Notes: generated by a model not told the origin, from the sequence alone. DNA of 64,000 bases from DATAUD01 sp036268455 (GCA_036268455.1 DATAUD010000022.1:62001-126000), one strand, 5' to 3'; positions 43,992 through 53,605 are shown, counted from the stretch's first letter. Translations and numbers: made by a program.

Positions 43992-44294
43992 TCAGTCCCC
44001 GAACAGTTTCTTCAACTTTTCGCGGGCGGCGTTCTCGCGCGGGTTTTCGTCCGATTTCGCGATGAACGTTCTCTGCGCAAAATCGAAGTACTCGCAGAAA
44101 TTCCCCGACGCCTTTTCCTGCACAGGGTCGGCGCGCCGGTCCCGGCATTGGTGCGCCACGCGCGGATCGTGACTGGCGCAATTGAGGCACACGCGCAAGT
44201 CCGCGTTGCACTGGTGGCATGAATCTCCCCTGCCGGGCAGTCCCGGCAGCCTCCATTCCCATCCGCATTTGTGGCAATGACGTGTTACAGTCAT
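43992..44294 (-). CDS. Small zinc-ribbon protein of unknown function
   Basis: A 100-residue cytoplasmic protein with zinc-knuckle pairs CHKC (7-10) and CHQC (about 25-28), then a CLNC (about 34-37) and two more Cys. It then has a DPRVAHQCRDRRADPVQEK segment and a Lys-rich tail. The tail NPRENAAREKLKKLFGD is typical of a small conserved bacterial family seen in several phyla, whose role is unknown. The ATG at 44294 is preferred to an upstream start at 44438 because the extension has no zinc motif. It is convergent with mlaD, 17 bp away. Confidence 0.7.
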   Translation of the reverse strand: MTVTRHCHKCGWEWRLPGLPGRGDSCHQCNADLRVCLNCASHDPRVAHQCRDRRADPVQEKASGNFCEYFDFAQRTFIAKSDENPRENAAREKLKKLFGD

Positions 44295-44465
44295 GTGTCC
44301 AATTTTAGCCGTTTTCGCGCCGTGCGCCAGAGAGACTTCCTTCCAAATGCAAATTAAAAATCTTTTAAATCGCACTTTTACCTCTGGACGCCGCCCGCTT
44401 GCCCGGCCTACAAAAGATAAGGGCCGGACTGGATTCAACCGGCGGCCCGGTTAAGTTGGACTCGG

Positions 44466-45077
44466 ATGAATTTAAGTGAAAAGATCGCGCCGTCCCTGGC
44501 AGGGCCGGAGTTCGCGCGAAGCCACGCGGCAAACCTGCCGGGTGAATGGCACGCCATGCTGCAACAGATCGGGTCTCCGGACCTTTCCATGTTTGCGGCC
44601 GGCCCGCGCAATGCATTTTCCGGCGAAGGTTTTCTGGAAACTTATCTGTCGCGCCTCCTCCTGCCGGTCGAGTTGCCCGCAATTGCCGAAGCCTGCGGTC
44701 ATGCCATGCGCGGTGAACTGCGCGAATTGATCGACCAGGATCATCGTCTAACCGAAAAAATCGGACCGTTTGCGTCCCCCAGCCGACAGACCGGACGCCT
44801 GCAATTGGCGCGGCTTCGCCCTTTACGCGACGACCGTTTGGTCCAACGCTATCTTGCCGCCGTGGAATTCGGCCAGGCCAATGGCTGGCACACTATTGTG
44901 TATGGGTTGACGCTCGCCTTGTATTCGCTGCCATTGCGGCAGGGCCTGCTCCATTACGCGCAGGAGACGTGCGCGAGCTTTTCAAAAAACGCCGCCGGAA
45001 AGGGCGATGCCGCCCATTTGGACCGGCTTATGGAACAACTACCCAACGCCGTCGAATCCGCCCTGGCGCGTTGTTAA
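44466..45077 (+). CDS. Helical protein of unknown function
   Basis: A 203-residue cytoplasmic, all-helical protein without cysteine clusters or membrane segments. The C-terminal half (LPLRQGLLHYAQETCASFSK) is the most conserved-looking part. I considered UreF, which is also helical and of similar length, but the UreF motifs are absent and there are no urease genes nearby. No function assigned. ATG at 44466. It precedes the acyltransferase gene by 34 bp on the same strand. Confidence 0.55.
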   Translation: MNLSEKIAPSLAGPEFARSHAANLPGEWHAMLQQIGSPDLSMFAAGPRNAFSGEGFLETYLSRLLLPVELPAIAEACGHAMRGELRELIDQDHRLTEKIGPFASPSRQTGRLQLARLRPLRDDRLVQRYLAAVEFGQANGWHTIVYGLTLALYSLPLRQGLLHYAQETCASFSKNAAGKGDAAHLDRLMEQLPNAVESALARC

Positions 45078-45111
45078 GCTCGAACCGGAGCTTCCAACCA
45101 TGAAATGACCA

Positions 45112-46293
45112 ATGGGAATCCTTCGGGTGTATCTGGCTCTTTGTGTGATCGCCGATCATGCGGGACACGTTTTTCCGTGGCGGATGCACGAGGGCCGGCA
45201 AGCCGTTCAAATCTTTTATGTGATTTCCGGCTTTTACATGGCGATGATTCTTTCATCCCGCTATGGCAAACCGCGTGACTTTTACATAAGCAGGTTCCTT
45301 CGCATTTTTCCTCCGTACTGGATTGTTCTCGTCGGAACCGTCGTGGCGAGCGCCGCCGCCGGATTGCTTTTCAACCGATGGCTGTTGCTGCGCACCTACG
45401 TCAATCATCCTTTTGTCCATAACGGGCCGGCGGGGATTTTTTTAAGCGCTTTCACAAATCTCACAATCATCGGCCAGGACTGGATCATGTTCTTGCAACA
45501 AGATGCCGGCCAGCGGCTTCATTTTACGGCAGACTTTTGGAACAACCGCAGCCCTCTTTGGCGCTATTTATTGGTTCCGCAATCCTGGTCAATCGGCCTG
45601 GAGCTGACCTTCTATGCTTTTGCCCCGTATTTGAACCGTTTGCGCAGTCGCTGGCTCGCCTACATTGCCATTGGCGCTTTGGGGGCCAGGCTGCTTGCTT
45701 ATCGATATCTTGACCTCGCCCATGATCCGTGGGACTACCGCTTTTTCCCTTTCGAGATCAGTTTGTTTTTATTTGGAATGCTCGGCTATCGGCTCTATGC
45801 GCGAACAACGCCGCGGCATCCATCGCAGCGATGGCGTTGCGCTTCCGGAATATCCTATCTGTTTGGCGCCGCCCTCCTTTTGCTTCTTCTGTATGTCCAT
45901 CTTCTCGTCATACAACGCCTGGGCGGGATCATTGGTCCCGAATTTGCCGTCCTGGTGACATACCCCTTTTTGATAGCAGTGATTCCAGTCCTGTTTTTCA
46001 TTTTCGGAAATCATAAATTCGACCGGCTCATTGGAGAATTGTCCTATCCCATTTATCTCCTTCACTATTTTGTTTTGGTCGCCGTTGCCAATGTTCTGGC
46101 CTGTTTTGGGACTGACAAAGGACTGGGTATGATTGGCGCGGCTGTTTCCGTCGTTCTGGCCGCGGTTTTTTACCGGCTGTTCATTGCCCGCCTTGATAAA
46201 AAACGGCATTTCCTGACCATAAAAAATCCCGGATTGCGCGCCGAAGCCAACAAGCCGGCGGATCAAGCCGGCGCCGGCTCCCCTTTCAAGTAA
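45112..46293 (+). CDS. Acyltransferase 3 family membrane protein (OafA/YrhL type)
   Basis: A 393-residue polytopic membrane protein with about ten helices. The N-terminus RVYLALCVIADHAGHVF (3-19) with the conserved His, followed by QIFYVISGFYMA (about 36-47), is the acyltransferase 3 signature. The RFLRIFPPYWIVL segment (about 59-71) is also characteristic. Such enzymes O-acetylate exported polysaccharides, peptidoglycan or LPS components. The gene carries no SGNH domain. No glycan cluster is adjacent, so the substrate is unknown. Confidence 0.88.
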   Translation: MGILRVYLALCVIADHAGHVFPWRMHEGRQAVQIFYVISGFYMAMILSSRYGKPRDFYISRFLRIFPPYWIVLVGTVVASAAAGLLFNRWLLLRTYVNHPFVHNGPAGIFLSAFTNLTIIGQDWIMFLQQDAGQRLHFTADFWNNRSPLWRYLLVPQSWSIGLELTFYAFAPYLNRLRSRWLAYIAIGALGARLLAYRYLDLAHDPWDYRFFPFEISLFLFGMLGYRLYARTTPRHPSQRWRCASGISYLFGAALLLLLLYVHLLVIQRLGGIIGPEFAVLVTYPFLIAVIPVLFFIFGNHKFDRLIGELSYPIYLLHYFVLVAVANVLACFGTDKGLGMIGAAVSVVLAAVFYRLFIARLDKKRHFLTIKNPGLRAEANKPADQAGAGSPFK

Positions 46294-46337
46294 ATTCAGT
46301 TGGCATCCTCCGTCCCGATTCCTCTATCCTTGCCCGG

Positions 46338-47897
46338 ATGGCGCCCGAAGAAAGCTTTTTAAACGCCGCCGATTGGACGATTATCCTTCTTTACATCGGC
46401 GGCATTGTCCTCCTCGGAGTTTGGTTCGGACGGGACCAGCGCAACACCCGCGATTATTTTCTCGGCGGCAAGGACATTCCCTGGTGGGGCATCGGCCTCT
46501 CGATCGTCGCCGCTGAAACCAGCGCCTTGACCATCATCGGCGTCCCCGCGATGGCGTACGGCAAAAACGGCGACCTCTCGTTCATCCAATTGATCATCGG
46601 CTACGTGATTGCCCGAATCATTTTGGCGGTCGTCATGGTGCCTCATTATTTCAAGGGCGAAATTTATTCCCCCTACCAGCTTTTCTCCAATTCCTTCGGC
46701 GAAAGCGCCCGTCGCACCGCCGGCGGATTTTTTCTCATCAGCGAAACTCTTGCCGCCGGGGTCCGCGTCTATGTCGCCTGCATCCCTGTCAAACTAATGC
46801 TGGGCGACAAGCTCCTGGGGGCCTTCGCCGGAGGCGATCCCATTTTGGGCGCCATCCTTTTGTTCATTCTTCTTTCGCTGGTCTATACGTTCGTCGGCGG
46901 TGTCAAAGCGGTGATTTGGACCGACGCCGTGCAATTCGGCCTTTTTCTTCTGGGCGGCTTGTTCACGCTTTGGTTTGTGCCGCACGTCTTTCCGGGCGGC
47001 GCAAGCGCGGTTTTTCACCTGAGCGGCGAAGCTGGAAAACTTCATTGGCTCAATGCCTCCGTCACACTGGCTTCCGTCTGGCGCGAGCCTATGAATATCT
47101 GGATGGGGGTCATTGGCGGAACGTTCATGGTGATGTCCTCCCACGGCGCCGAACAACTCATCGTCCAGCGCGTCCTCGCCTGCAAAAATGTCCGCGACGG
47201 CCGCAAGGCGCTTGTCCTGAGCGCCATCGTGATCCTTCCGCTCTTTTTGATTTTCCTGCTCGTCGGCGCGATGCTCTGGGCCTACTACCAGAAATTTCCA
47301 ATGGCCATCGCCATGCCGGAAATCCGCCCCGGGAGCGGCATCAAGGCCAACGATTTCATTTTTCCAATTTTCATGTTGACGGCAGTCCCGCACATACTCA
47401 AAGGATTGTTGATCGTCGCCATTTTGGCCGCCGCGATGTCGTCGGTCAGCTCCGCCTTGACCGCTCTTTCGTCCGTTTCCACGATGGATTTCGTGAAAAA
47501 AATGATACCGCACAAGTCGGACGCCTTCTTTTTGCGCTTCAGCAAAATCTCGACGATTTTCTGGGCGGGGGCGCTCATCTTCATCGCCTATTTGAGCCGC
47601 CAGGTCGCGTTTGTCCTCAACGCCTCATTTACACTTCGTGGGTTGACGAGCGGCGGCCTGCTCGGCGGATTGTTGCTGGCCGTCTTTTGGAAACGCGGCG
47701 GCGCAACGCCCGTGATCACCGGGATGATTTGCTCGCTGTGCATCATGGCATGGATCAGCCCGTTGGGGCACGCTGGAGCGGGTATCGCCCCTTACTGGTA
47801 CACGATGATCGGCTGCGCCATAACGATTATAGTCGCCGCCACAGTTCGAAAGCTGCTACCCTCATCGCGGCATGGCGATCACGCCAAAACAATTTGA
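46338..47897 (+). CDS. Sodium:solute symporter (SSS family)
   Basis: A 519-residue transporter with about 13 helices and the SSS core: RNTRDYFLGGKDIPWW, ETSALTIIGVP, VYTFVGGVKAVIWTDAVQ (helix 5/6 signature), and a SSALTALSSVSTMDF stretch that holds Na+-binding Ser/Thr residues. The length fits sugar or myo-inositol type symporters; the solute is not predictable. Its 3' end overlaps ruvC by 26 bp. Na+-driven uptake of sugars would suit the glycosidases in the window, but that is speculation. Confidence 0.88.
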   Translation: MAPEESFLNAADWTIILLYIGGIVLLGVWFGRDQRNTRDYFLGGKDIPWWGIGLSIVAAETSALTIIGVPAMAYGKNGDLSFIQLIIGYVIARIILAVVMVPHYFKGEIYSPYQLFSNSFGESARRTAGGFFLISETLAAGVRVYVACIPVKLMLGDKLLGAFAGGDPILGAILLFILLSLVYTFVGGVKAVIWTDAVQFGLFLLGGLFTLWFVPHVFPGGASAVFHLSGEAGKLHWLNASVTLASVWREPMNIWMGVIGGTFMVMSSHGAEQLIVQRVLACKNVRDGRKALVLSAIVILPLFLIFLLVGAMLWAYYQKFPMAIAMPEIRPGSGIKANDFIFPIFMLTAVPHILKGLLIVAILAAAMSSVSSALTALSSVSTMDFVKKMIPHKSDAFFLRFSKISTIFWAGALIFIAYLSRQVAFVLNASFTLRGLTSGGLLGGLLLAVFWKRGGATPVITGMICSLCIMAWISPLGHAGAGIAPYWYTMIGCAITIIVAATVRKLLPSSRHGDHAKTI

Positions 47898-48480
47898 ACA
47901 ACTCCAGGCCCGTCTGAGTGGCGGCCGCCACGTCCCCTCCCCTGTTCTCGAAACCGCCCCGCGCTCGCAGTCAAACACAACTCGCATTGTCATCGGCATC
48001 GACCCGTCCCTGCGCGGCACCGGCTATGGAATTATCCAGACCGCCAAGCCTTCGCATCGCGCCCTGGCGCACGGCACGATTGTCTGCCCCGCCGGCTGGG
48101 AGCGTTCCCGATGCCTGGCCCACATCGCCCGCACCCTGCGCGATGTCATCACCCGGCATAACCCCGGCGCCTGCGCGATTGAAGGTTTGTTCTACGCCCA
48201 AAATCTCCAAACCGCCTTGATCATGGGTGAAGCGCGCGGCGCGGCGCTTTCGGCGCTCGGCGAAGCCGGCCTGGAAATTTTCGAAATCGCCCCGCGCAAA
48301 GTCAAACAGGCCATCATCGGCTACGGCGCGGCCCAAAAACACGCCGTTGGCAAAATGGTCCAGCGCCTCCTCCAACTTCCCGAACCTCCCGCGCCCGACG
48401 CCGCGGATGCCCTCGCCATTGCCCTCGCTTATTTGCACGAAACAAGCCGCTACAGTTTCAGCGCGTCAAAACGAGTTTAG
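47872..48480 (+). CDS. ruvC: Holliday junction resolvase RuvC
   Basis: A 202-residue endonuclease that resolves Holliday junctions with RuvAB. The catalytic acids are Asp44 (GIDPSLRGTGYG), Glu104 (IEGLFYAQN), and Asp176/Asp179 (DAADALAIALAYLH). The fold begins at about residue 38, so the first 37 residues (RLSGGRHVPSPVLETAP) are an extension absent from most RuvC proteins. An internal start is not obvious there, so the extension may be real or the true start may be a non-ATG codon nearer the core. It overlaps the symporter gene by 26 bp and converges with pgpA, overlapping by 23 bp. Confidence 0.92.
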   Translation: MAITPKQFEQLQARLSGGRHVPSPVLETAPRSQSNTTRIVIGIDPSLRGTGYGIIQTAKPSHRALAHGTIVCPAGWERSRCLAHIARTLRDVITRHNPGACAIEGLFYAQNLQTALIMGEARGAALSALGEAGLEIFEIAPRKVKQAIIGYGAAQKHAVGKMVQRLLQLPEPPAPDAADALAIALAYLHETSRYSFSASKRV

Positions 48481-48970
48481 CGCGCAGCCACGCGAACAGC
48501 GCCACCGCGATGTTCACATAAACCGCCGCCAGCACGTCATCAATCGTGACCCCCCATCCGCCGCGCAAATGCTGGCTTTGGCGCACCGGCCACGGTTTGG
48601 TGACATCGAACAAACGAAAAAGCGCGAAAACTCCAATGCTCAATTCCCAATGCCTCCAAAAATATTCCGGCCCCGGCATTTGAGTCTGCGAAAAATGCGC
48701 CATCAGCAGCCAACTGACGAAGCAAAGCGGAATCGCAATGATTTCATCCAGCACCACCGAACCGGGATCGGTTTTTTTCAGTATCCGTTCCGCCTCTCCG
48801 CACAGCCACACTGAAACCGCAATGCCCGCGAGATTGCCAATAATAAAAACCGGCCAGGATCGGCAATAGATCAACGCCAGAAACCATCCCAGTCCAAGAA
48901 CCGATCCAAAAGTCCCCGGCGCAACAGGGACGCGCCCAACGCCAAAGCCCTGGGCAATCCATAGCTTCAT
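48458..48970 (-). CDS. pgpA: Phosphatidylglycerophosphatase A
   Basis: A 170-residue membrane phosphatase that dephosphorylates phosphatidylglycerol phosphate to phosphatidylglycerol. Landmarks are VGRVPVAPGTFGS (near 10), VVLDEIIAIPL (about 77), FRLFDVTKPWPV and GGWGVTIDDVLAA. The start at 48970 is chosen because it gives an ATGA overlap with pgsA upstream. An in-frame GTG/ATG region 33 bp earlier exists inside pgsA. Together pgsA-pgpA catalyse two successive steps of phosphatidylglycerol synthesis. Confidence 0.93.
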   Translation of the reverse strand: MKLWIAQGFGVGRVPVAPGTFGSVLGLGWFLALIYCRSWPVFIIGNLAGIAVSVWLCGEAERILKKTDPGSVVLDEIIAIPLCFVSWLLMAHFSQTQMPGPEYFWRHWELSIGVFALFRLFDVTKPWPVRQSQHLRGGWGVTIDDVLAAVYVNIAVALFAWLRAKLVLTR

Positions 48971-49554
48971 AGATCGACCAGATACAGCCCGCGATTGCGC
49001 CAAAGATAGACCATGCCGGAACTAAACGTCAGAATCACCGCGACCCAGATCGAAAGGCTCGTAAACCAGATGACCCACGGCTCGCCAAAAATGTTGAACC
49101 CAAAAATTCGCCCAATCGGTCCCCACTCCTGGTAGCCGTTCAGCACGAGCACGGAGATAATTGCGACAATCTGCGAAATGGTTTTGTGTTTTCCAAATCG
49201 TTCCGCCGCGAGGACCAGATTTTTGGAAGCCGCCAAAAGTCGCAGTCCCGTAATAGCCAATTCGCGCGCAACCACGATCACCACCATCCAAGCTGGCAAC
49301 CATCCCCTCCCCACAAACGCGATAAAAGCCGAGCAAACCAGAATTTTGTCGGCAAGCGGGTCCATCAAAATTCCGAAGTTGGTGATGAGATTGTCCCGCC
49401 GCGCGATTTTGCCGTCAAAATAATCTGTCAAGCTCGCCGCGCTAAACAGCAGCAGCGCAATCGTTTCAAAGTGGGGGCCTGTCGTGAACATCACGAGCAG
49501 GAACGCAATTGTCAGGACAAAACGCGAGATTGTTAATTTATTCGGAACGTTCAT
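48967..49554 (-). CDS. pgsA: CDP-diacylglycerol-glycerol-3-phosphate 3-phosphatidyltransferase
   Basis: A 195-residue inner-membrane enzyme that makes phosphatidylglycerol phosphate. The CDP-alcohol phosphatidyltransferase motif D-x2-DG-x2-AR-x8-G-x3-D-x3-D is complete: DYFDGKIAR (about 42-50), then G and the two Asp of GILMDPLADK. Four or five helices follow. The start codon is ATG with N-terminal MNVPNKLTISRF, the family's usual opening. It is followed by pgpA with an ATGA overlap. Related enzymes using other alcohols exist, but context supports PgsA. Confidence 0.93.
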   Translation of the reverse strand: MNVPNKLTISRFVLTIAFLLVMFTTGPHFETIALLLFSAASLTDYFDGKIARRDNLITNFGILMDPLADKILVCSAFIAFVGRGWLPAWMVVIVVARELAITGLRLLAASKNLVLAAERFGKHKTISQIVAIISVLVLNGYQEWGPIGRIFGFNIFGEPWVIWFTSLSIWVAVILTFSSGMVYLWRNRGLYLVDL

Positions 49555-49613
49555 CCAACTCTAGGCTAGCATATTTAGAGACAGAATTCCCTCGAAGCAA
49601 ACATTTCCTTGGA

Positions 49614-51185
49614 TTACGCCAACTCCGCAATCAAATCGTAATCCGTATGCCCGATCACTTTTACCCTCGCGAAAGTCCCTTCCGTCGCATTCCCGCGCAC
49701 ATAAACGCGCCCGTCAATGTCCGGCGCATCCGCCTCCCCTCGAGCCAGCCAATAAACTCCGTCCCCGTCCGAAGGCAGGTCCCGCGTCGCGCGTATCAAC
49801 CCATGCTCCCACGAACTCACGCTGGCCCCTTCCAAATCGCGCGCGTCAGCCGGCCGCTCGATGAGCACCGTCGCCTCGCTCCCGACTCGCGAGGCCGAAA
49901 TCTCCCGCGCAATTTTCAACTGTTCCGCCATCGCCCGTTGCTGCCGCTGTTTTTTTCGGGCGTCAGGCGCCTGCCCTTGCATTCCAGCCGCGCGCGTGTC
50001 CTCCTGCTGCGAATACGTGAATACACCCAACCGCTCAAACCGCGTCTCCCGGATGAATTCCACCAGACTTTCAAAATACGCCTCCGTCTCCCCCGGGAAT
50101 CCAACAATGAAAGTCGTCCGCAACGCAATCCCGGGTATTCCCGTCCGAATCCTCGCGATTAGGTCAATAATATATTTTCGGGACGTCTCGCGCCTCATTC
50201 GCTCCAGCATGCTTTCGTGGATGTGCTGCAACGGCATATCGACATATCGCGCCACCTTCGGGCACTCCGCAATCGTTCGAATCAACTCATCCGTCCAATG
50301 CGCCGGATGCGTGTAAAGCAGCCGAATCCAGAATTGCCCCGGCAACTCGTTCAACTCGCGCAGCAACGTGCAAAGTGTCGTCGCCTCCGCAGGCAGCGAT
50401 TGCGCCGCCGCCGTGAATCGTTCCGGCGACGAAATCGCCCGCGAATGCCCGGCCCGCAAATCCAGCCCGTAATACGTCGAGTCCTGTGAAATCAGATTCA
50501 ACTCCTTCACACCTGACGCGATCAATTCCCTGGCTTCCTGCACCACATCCGATTGCGTCCGGCTGCGATGCGACCCGCGCATCCGGGGGATAATGCAGAA
50601 ACTGCAAGGGTGATTGCATCCCTCCGCGATCTTGACGTAAGCGAAATGTTTCGGAGTCAGCCGGAATCGCGGCGTCGCAAAATCCGGAATGTAATTGGGC
50701 CGATGGTGGACATTCACCAAATCCCCACTCGGCGGAAGTTTCGGAAGCGATCGTGCCCGAGGCCCGCGTGTTCCGCCGGGCTTCGTGGCCACCCGTTCCT
50801 GCCGCCGCGCCAGCGCTTGCTCGACAATTTCAAAAACCTGCTCCACCTGATCGATCCCCATAAACGCATCGACTTCCGGCAGCAGTTTCGGCAAATCCTC
50901 GCGAAACCGTTGCGGCAGGCAGCCCGAAACAATCAACCCCTGCCCCGGATTCGTCTGCGCGCGAACCTCATCCGATTCCAGAATCGCGTCGATGCTCTCC
51001 TGCTGGGCCGCCTCGATAAACGAACAAGTATTGACAATAACCACATCCGCGTCCTTGGCATCATTGGTGATTTCCACCCCCGATTTGATCAGAGACCCGA
51101 GCATAATCTCCGCATCGACGAGATTTTTGGCGCACCCGAGCGAGATGAGTCCCACCCGCACGGGCGTTTTTCTGGCATTCAACAT
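49614..51185 (-). CDS. rimO: Ribosomal protein S12 methylthiotransferase RimO
   Basis: A 523-residue radical-SAM enzyme that methylthiolates the conserved Asp of ribosomal protein S12. The UPF0004 domain supplies Cys18 (ISLGCAKN), Cys54 and Cys89 for one 4Fe-4S cluster. The radical-SAM motif CNHPCSFC gives Cys190, Cys194 and Cys197 for the other. The C-terminus is a TRAM domain (residues about 430-523) with a VYVRGNATEGTFARVKV end. The protein is about 60-80 residues longer than typical; the extra residues lie between the first two domains and after the radical SAM segment (LRAGHSRAISSPERF). It diverges from purM across 97 bp. Confidence 0.92.
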   Translation of the reverse strand: MLNARKTPVRVGLISLGCAKNLVDAEIMLGSLIKSGVEITNDAKDADVVIVNTCSFIEAAQQESIDAILESDEVRAQTNPGQGLIVSGCLPQRFREDLPKLLPEVDAFMGIDQVEQVFEIVEQALARRQERVATKPGGTRGPRARSLPKLPPSGDLVNVHHRPNYIPDFATPRFRLTPKHFAYVKIAEGCNHPCSFCIIPRMRGSHRSRTQSDVVQEARELIASGVKELNLISQDSTYYGLDLRAGHSRAISSPERFTAAAQSLPAEATTLCTLLRELNELPGQFWIRLLYTHPAHWTDELIRTIAECPKVARYVDMPLQHIHESMLERMRRETSRKYIIDLIARIRTGIPGIALRTTFIVGFPGETEAYFESLVEFIRETRFERLGVFTYSQQEDTRAAGMQGQAPDARKKQRQQRAMAEQLKIAREISASRVGSEATVLIERPADARDLEGASVSSWEHGLIRATRDLPSDGDGVYWLARGEADAPDIDGRVYVRGNATEGTFARVKVIGHTDYDLIAELA

Positions 51186-51282
51186 TCCGGTCAGGTTAAG
51201 CGAGCGGTCGGAAAAAACAAATTATCCTTTTGGCCAACGGCGGCTTGTCACGCCTTGGCCTGCCAGTTACCTTTCCGCCCAC

Positions 51283-52314
51283 ATGAGTCAGAAAGCTTAC
51301 GCGGCGGCGGGTGTCGATATCGACCTGGGCAACCAGGTCAAGGCCACCCTCCCCCAGTTGCTCGCTTCAACGCGCCGTCACGAGGTCCTCGGAAAAGTCG
51401 GTGGTTTCGGCGGCTTGTTTGCGCTCGATGTCAAAAAATTCCACCGGCCCGTTCTGGTTTCAAGCGTCGATGGCGTCGGGACAAAACTCAAGATCGCCTT
51501 CGCAATGGGCCGCCACGACACCGTCGGCCAGGACCTAGTCAATCATTGTGTGAACGACATCGCCGTCCTCGGCGCGGAACCGCTTTTTTTTCTCGATTAC
51601 ATTGGCATCGGCAAATTGAAGCCCCGCGTTTTCCAGGAATTGATTCACGGCTTCGCCACCGCCTGCGCCGAGAACCGTTGCGCGCTCATCGGCGGGGAAA
51701 CCGCCCAACTGCCGGGATTTTATCAGGATGGCGAATACGATCTCAGCGGCACGATTGTCGGCGTCGTTGAAAAGTCCGACATGCTCGACGGCAAATCCAT
51801 TAAACCCGGCGACGCCATAATAGGTCTGGCCTCCAGCGGGCTGCACACCAACGGCTATTCGCTCGCGCGCAAAATTTTATTTGACCAGATGAAGCTCACG
51901 CCAAAAAGCCGTGTTGCCGGTTTGAAGGAAACATTGGGCGAGGCGTTGCTCGCCGTGCATCTCAGCTACGGCCTGTTGACGCGCGCCGTTTTAAAAAAGT
52001 TTGGCGTCAAGGGAATGGCCCACATCACCGGCGGCGGTTTTATTGACAACATTCCCCGGGTGCTGCCAAAAAAATGCGATGCATTGATCAAAAAAGACGC
52101 ATGGGATTTGCCCCCGCTCTTTCAATTGCTCGCGGACAAGGGCGGCGTCGAAGAAAGCGAACTTTACCAGGTCTTCAACATGGGCATCGGGATGACGTTG
52201 ATCGTCGCGCCGGAAAAGGCGGACGCGATCTTGAAATTCATCCGCGCCCGCAGGCAGGCCGCGTGGATCATCGGTGAAATTACCCGCGGCGCGGGAAAAG
52301 TCCGCATGGTTTAA
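51283..52314 (+). CDS. purM: Phosphoribosylformylglycinamidine cyclo-ligase
   Basis: A 343-residue cytoplasmic enzyme that forms AIR from FGAM and ATP in purine synthesis. Landmarks: GVGTKLKIAF (about 63), HCVNDIAVLGAEPLFFLDY (about 87-105), GGETAQLPGFY (about 140) and GLASSGLHTNGYSLAR (about 180-195). The ATG at 51283 gives the family's usual start (MSQKAYAAAGVDID); an upstream frame to 50992 runs antisense to rimO and is not real. tyrS follows after 6 bp, probably in the same transcript. No other pur gene is adjacent. Confidence 0.94.
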   Translation: MSQKAYAAAGVDIDLGNQVKATLPQLLASTRRHEVLGKVGGFGGLFALDVKKFHRPVLVSSVDGVGTKLKIAFAMGRHDTVGQDLVNHCVNDIAVLGAEPLFFLDYIGIGKLKPRVFQELIHGFATACAENRCALIGGETAQLPGFYQDGEYDLSGTIVGVVEKSDMLDGKSIKPGDAIIGLASSGLHTNGYSLARKILFDQMKLTPKSRVAGLKETLGEALLAVHLSYGLLTRAVLKKFGVKGMAHITGGGFIDNIPRVLPKKCDALIKKDAWDLPPLFQLLADKGGVEESELYQVFNMGIGMTLIVAPEKADAILKFIRARRQAAWIIGEITRGAGKVRMV

Positions 52315-52320
52315 CAAGCG

Positions 52321-53601
52321 ATGAATATCTTTGAAGAATTGGAATGGCGCGGGCTGGTGGCCGATTGCACGGACGCCCCGGAACTGCAAAAACGTTTGTC
52401 CTCCGCTCCCATTGTCCTTTACGCCGGCTTCGACCCAACGGCTGACAGCCTGCATGTGGGCAACCTGGTCCCTCTCCTCGCCCTGCGGCGGTTTCAATTG
52501 TATGGCCATCACCCGATCGCCGTCGCCGGCGGCGCGACGGGACTGGTCGGAGACCCAAGCGGACGCGCCACCGAGCGCCAGCTTTTAACGCGCGAAATCC
52601 TCGACCACAACATCGCATCCGTGAAAGAGCAATTGCGGCGCCTGCTTGATTTTGATTGCGCCGCCAATCCGGCCAGGCTCGTCGATAACGCGGACTGGAC
52701 CGCGCCCGTGAGTTTTCTGGATTTCCTTCGCGAAATTGGGAAGCACTTTTCTGTCAATCAAATGATTGCCAAGGAGAGCGTCCGCGCGCGCATGGAGGAC
52801 CGCGAAACGGGAATCAGCTACACCGAATTCAGCTACATGCTCTTGCAGGCCTTCGATTTTTATCATCTGCGCACCCAATACAATTGCGAGTTGCAGATTG
52901 GCGGCTCCGATCAATGGGGCAACATCACCGCCGGAATGGACCTGACGCGAAAGAAATCCGGACACCATGTCTTTGGCCTGACTCTCCCATTAATCCTTAA
53001 CAGTGACGGCACCAAATTCGGCAAGACGGCCGCGGGCGCAATATGGGTCGATGCCAAAAAAACCAGCGTTTACCGCTTCTATCAATTCTGGATTCGCTCC
53101 GACGACCGCGACGTTTTGCGTTATCTCAACTTTTTCACTTTTCTCGGCAAAGAGGAAATCGAAGCTCTTTCCGAGCAGCACAAAACCCGCCCCGAATCCC
53201 GCGCCGCGCACAAGGCGCTTGCCAAAGCGATGACGGATTTGGTGCACGGCGAAGCCGCGACCGCCGAGGCGATGCGCGCCAGCGAAATCCTGTTCGGCGG
53301 AAATTTGGAAGGCATCGCCGAAAGCACCTTCAACGAAATCGTCGGAGAAATCCCGACGCGCGACACCGAGCGCGGCAAACTCGAAGGGGCTGGAACGCAA
53401 TTGGTGGAACTATTGGCGTTGTCCGGCCTTTCCCCCTCAAAAGGCCAGGCTCGCAAGGACATTGAAGGCGGCGGCGTTTACGTCAACAACATTCGCGAGC
53501 CCAACACCCAGCGCGCCGTCACCGCGAACGATTTGCTTTTTGGCAAACACCTGCTCCTGCGCAAGGGCAAGCGCAATTACACGGTCCTCTCCGTCAAATA
53601 A
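52321..53601 (+). CDS. tyrS: Tyrosyl-tRNA synthetase
   Basis: A 426-residue class Ic aminoacyl-tRNA synthetase. The HIGH-type motif is LHVGNLVPL (about 41-49), tyrosine binding is marked by GSDQWGNITAG (about 198-208), and the KMSKS motif is KFGKTAAGAIW (from about 230). The C-terminal S4-like RNA-binding domain includes SPSKGQARKDIEGGGVYVNN. Length and motif type match the E. coli-like TyrRS clade. It ends 4 bp before the lactonase-like gene. Confidence 0.95.
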   Translation: MNIFEELEWRGLVADCTDAPELQKRLSSAPIVLYAGFDPTADSLHVGNLVPLLALRRFQLYGHHPIAVAGGATGLVGDPSGRATERQLLTREILDHNIASVKEQLRRLLDFDCAANPARLVDNADWTAPVSFLDFLREIGKHFSVNQMIAKESVRARMEDRETGISYTEFSYMLLQAFDFYHLRTQYNCELQIGGSDQWGNITAGMDLTRKKSGHHVFGLTLPLILNSDGTKFGKTAAGAIWVDAKKTSVYRFYQFWIRSDDRDVLRYLNFFTFLGKEEIEALSEQHKTRPESRAAHKALAKAMTDLVHGEAATAEAMRASEILFGGNLEGIAESTFNEIVGEIPTRDTERGKLEGAGTQLVELLALSGLSPSKGQARKDIEGGGVYVNNIREPNTQRAVTANDLLFGKHLLLRKGKRNYTVLSVK

Positions 53602-53605
53602 TATT

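Noticed and set aside
44466..45077. UreF-like urease accessory protein
   Set aside because: Helical and of similar size, but UreF motifs are missing and there are no urease genes in the window.
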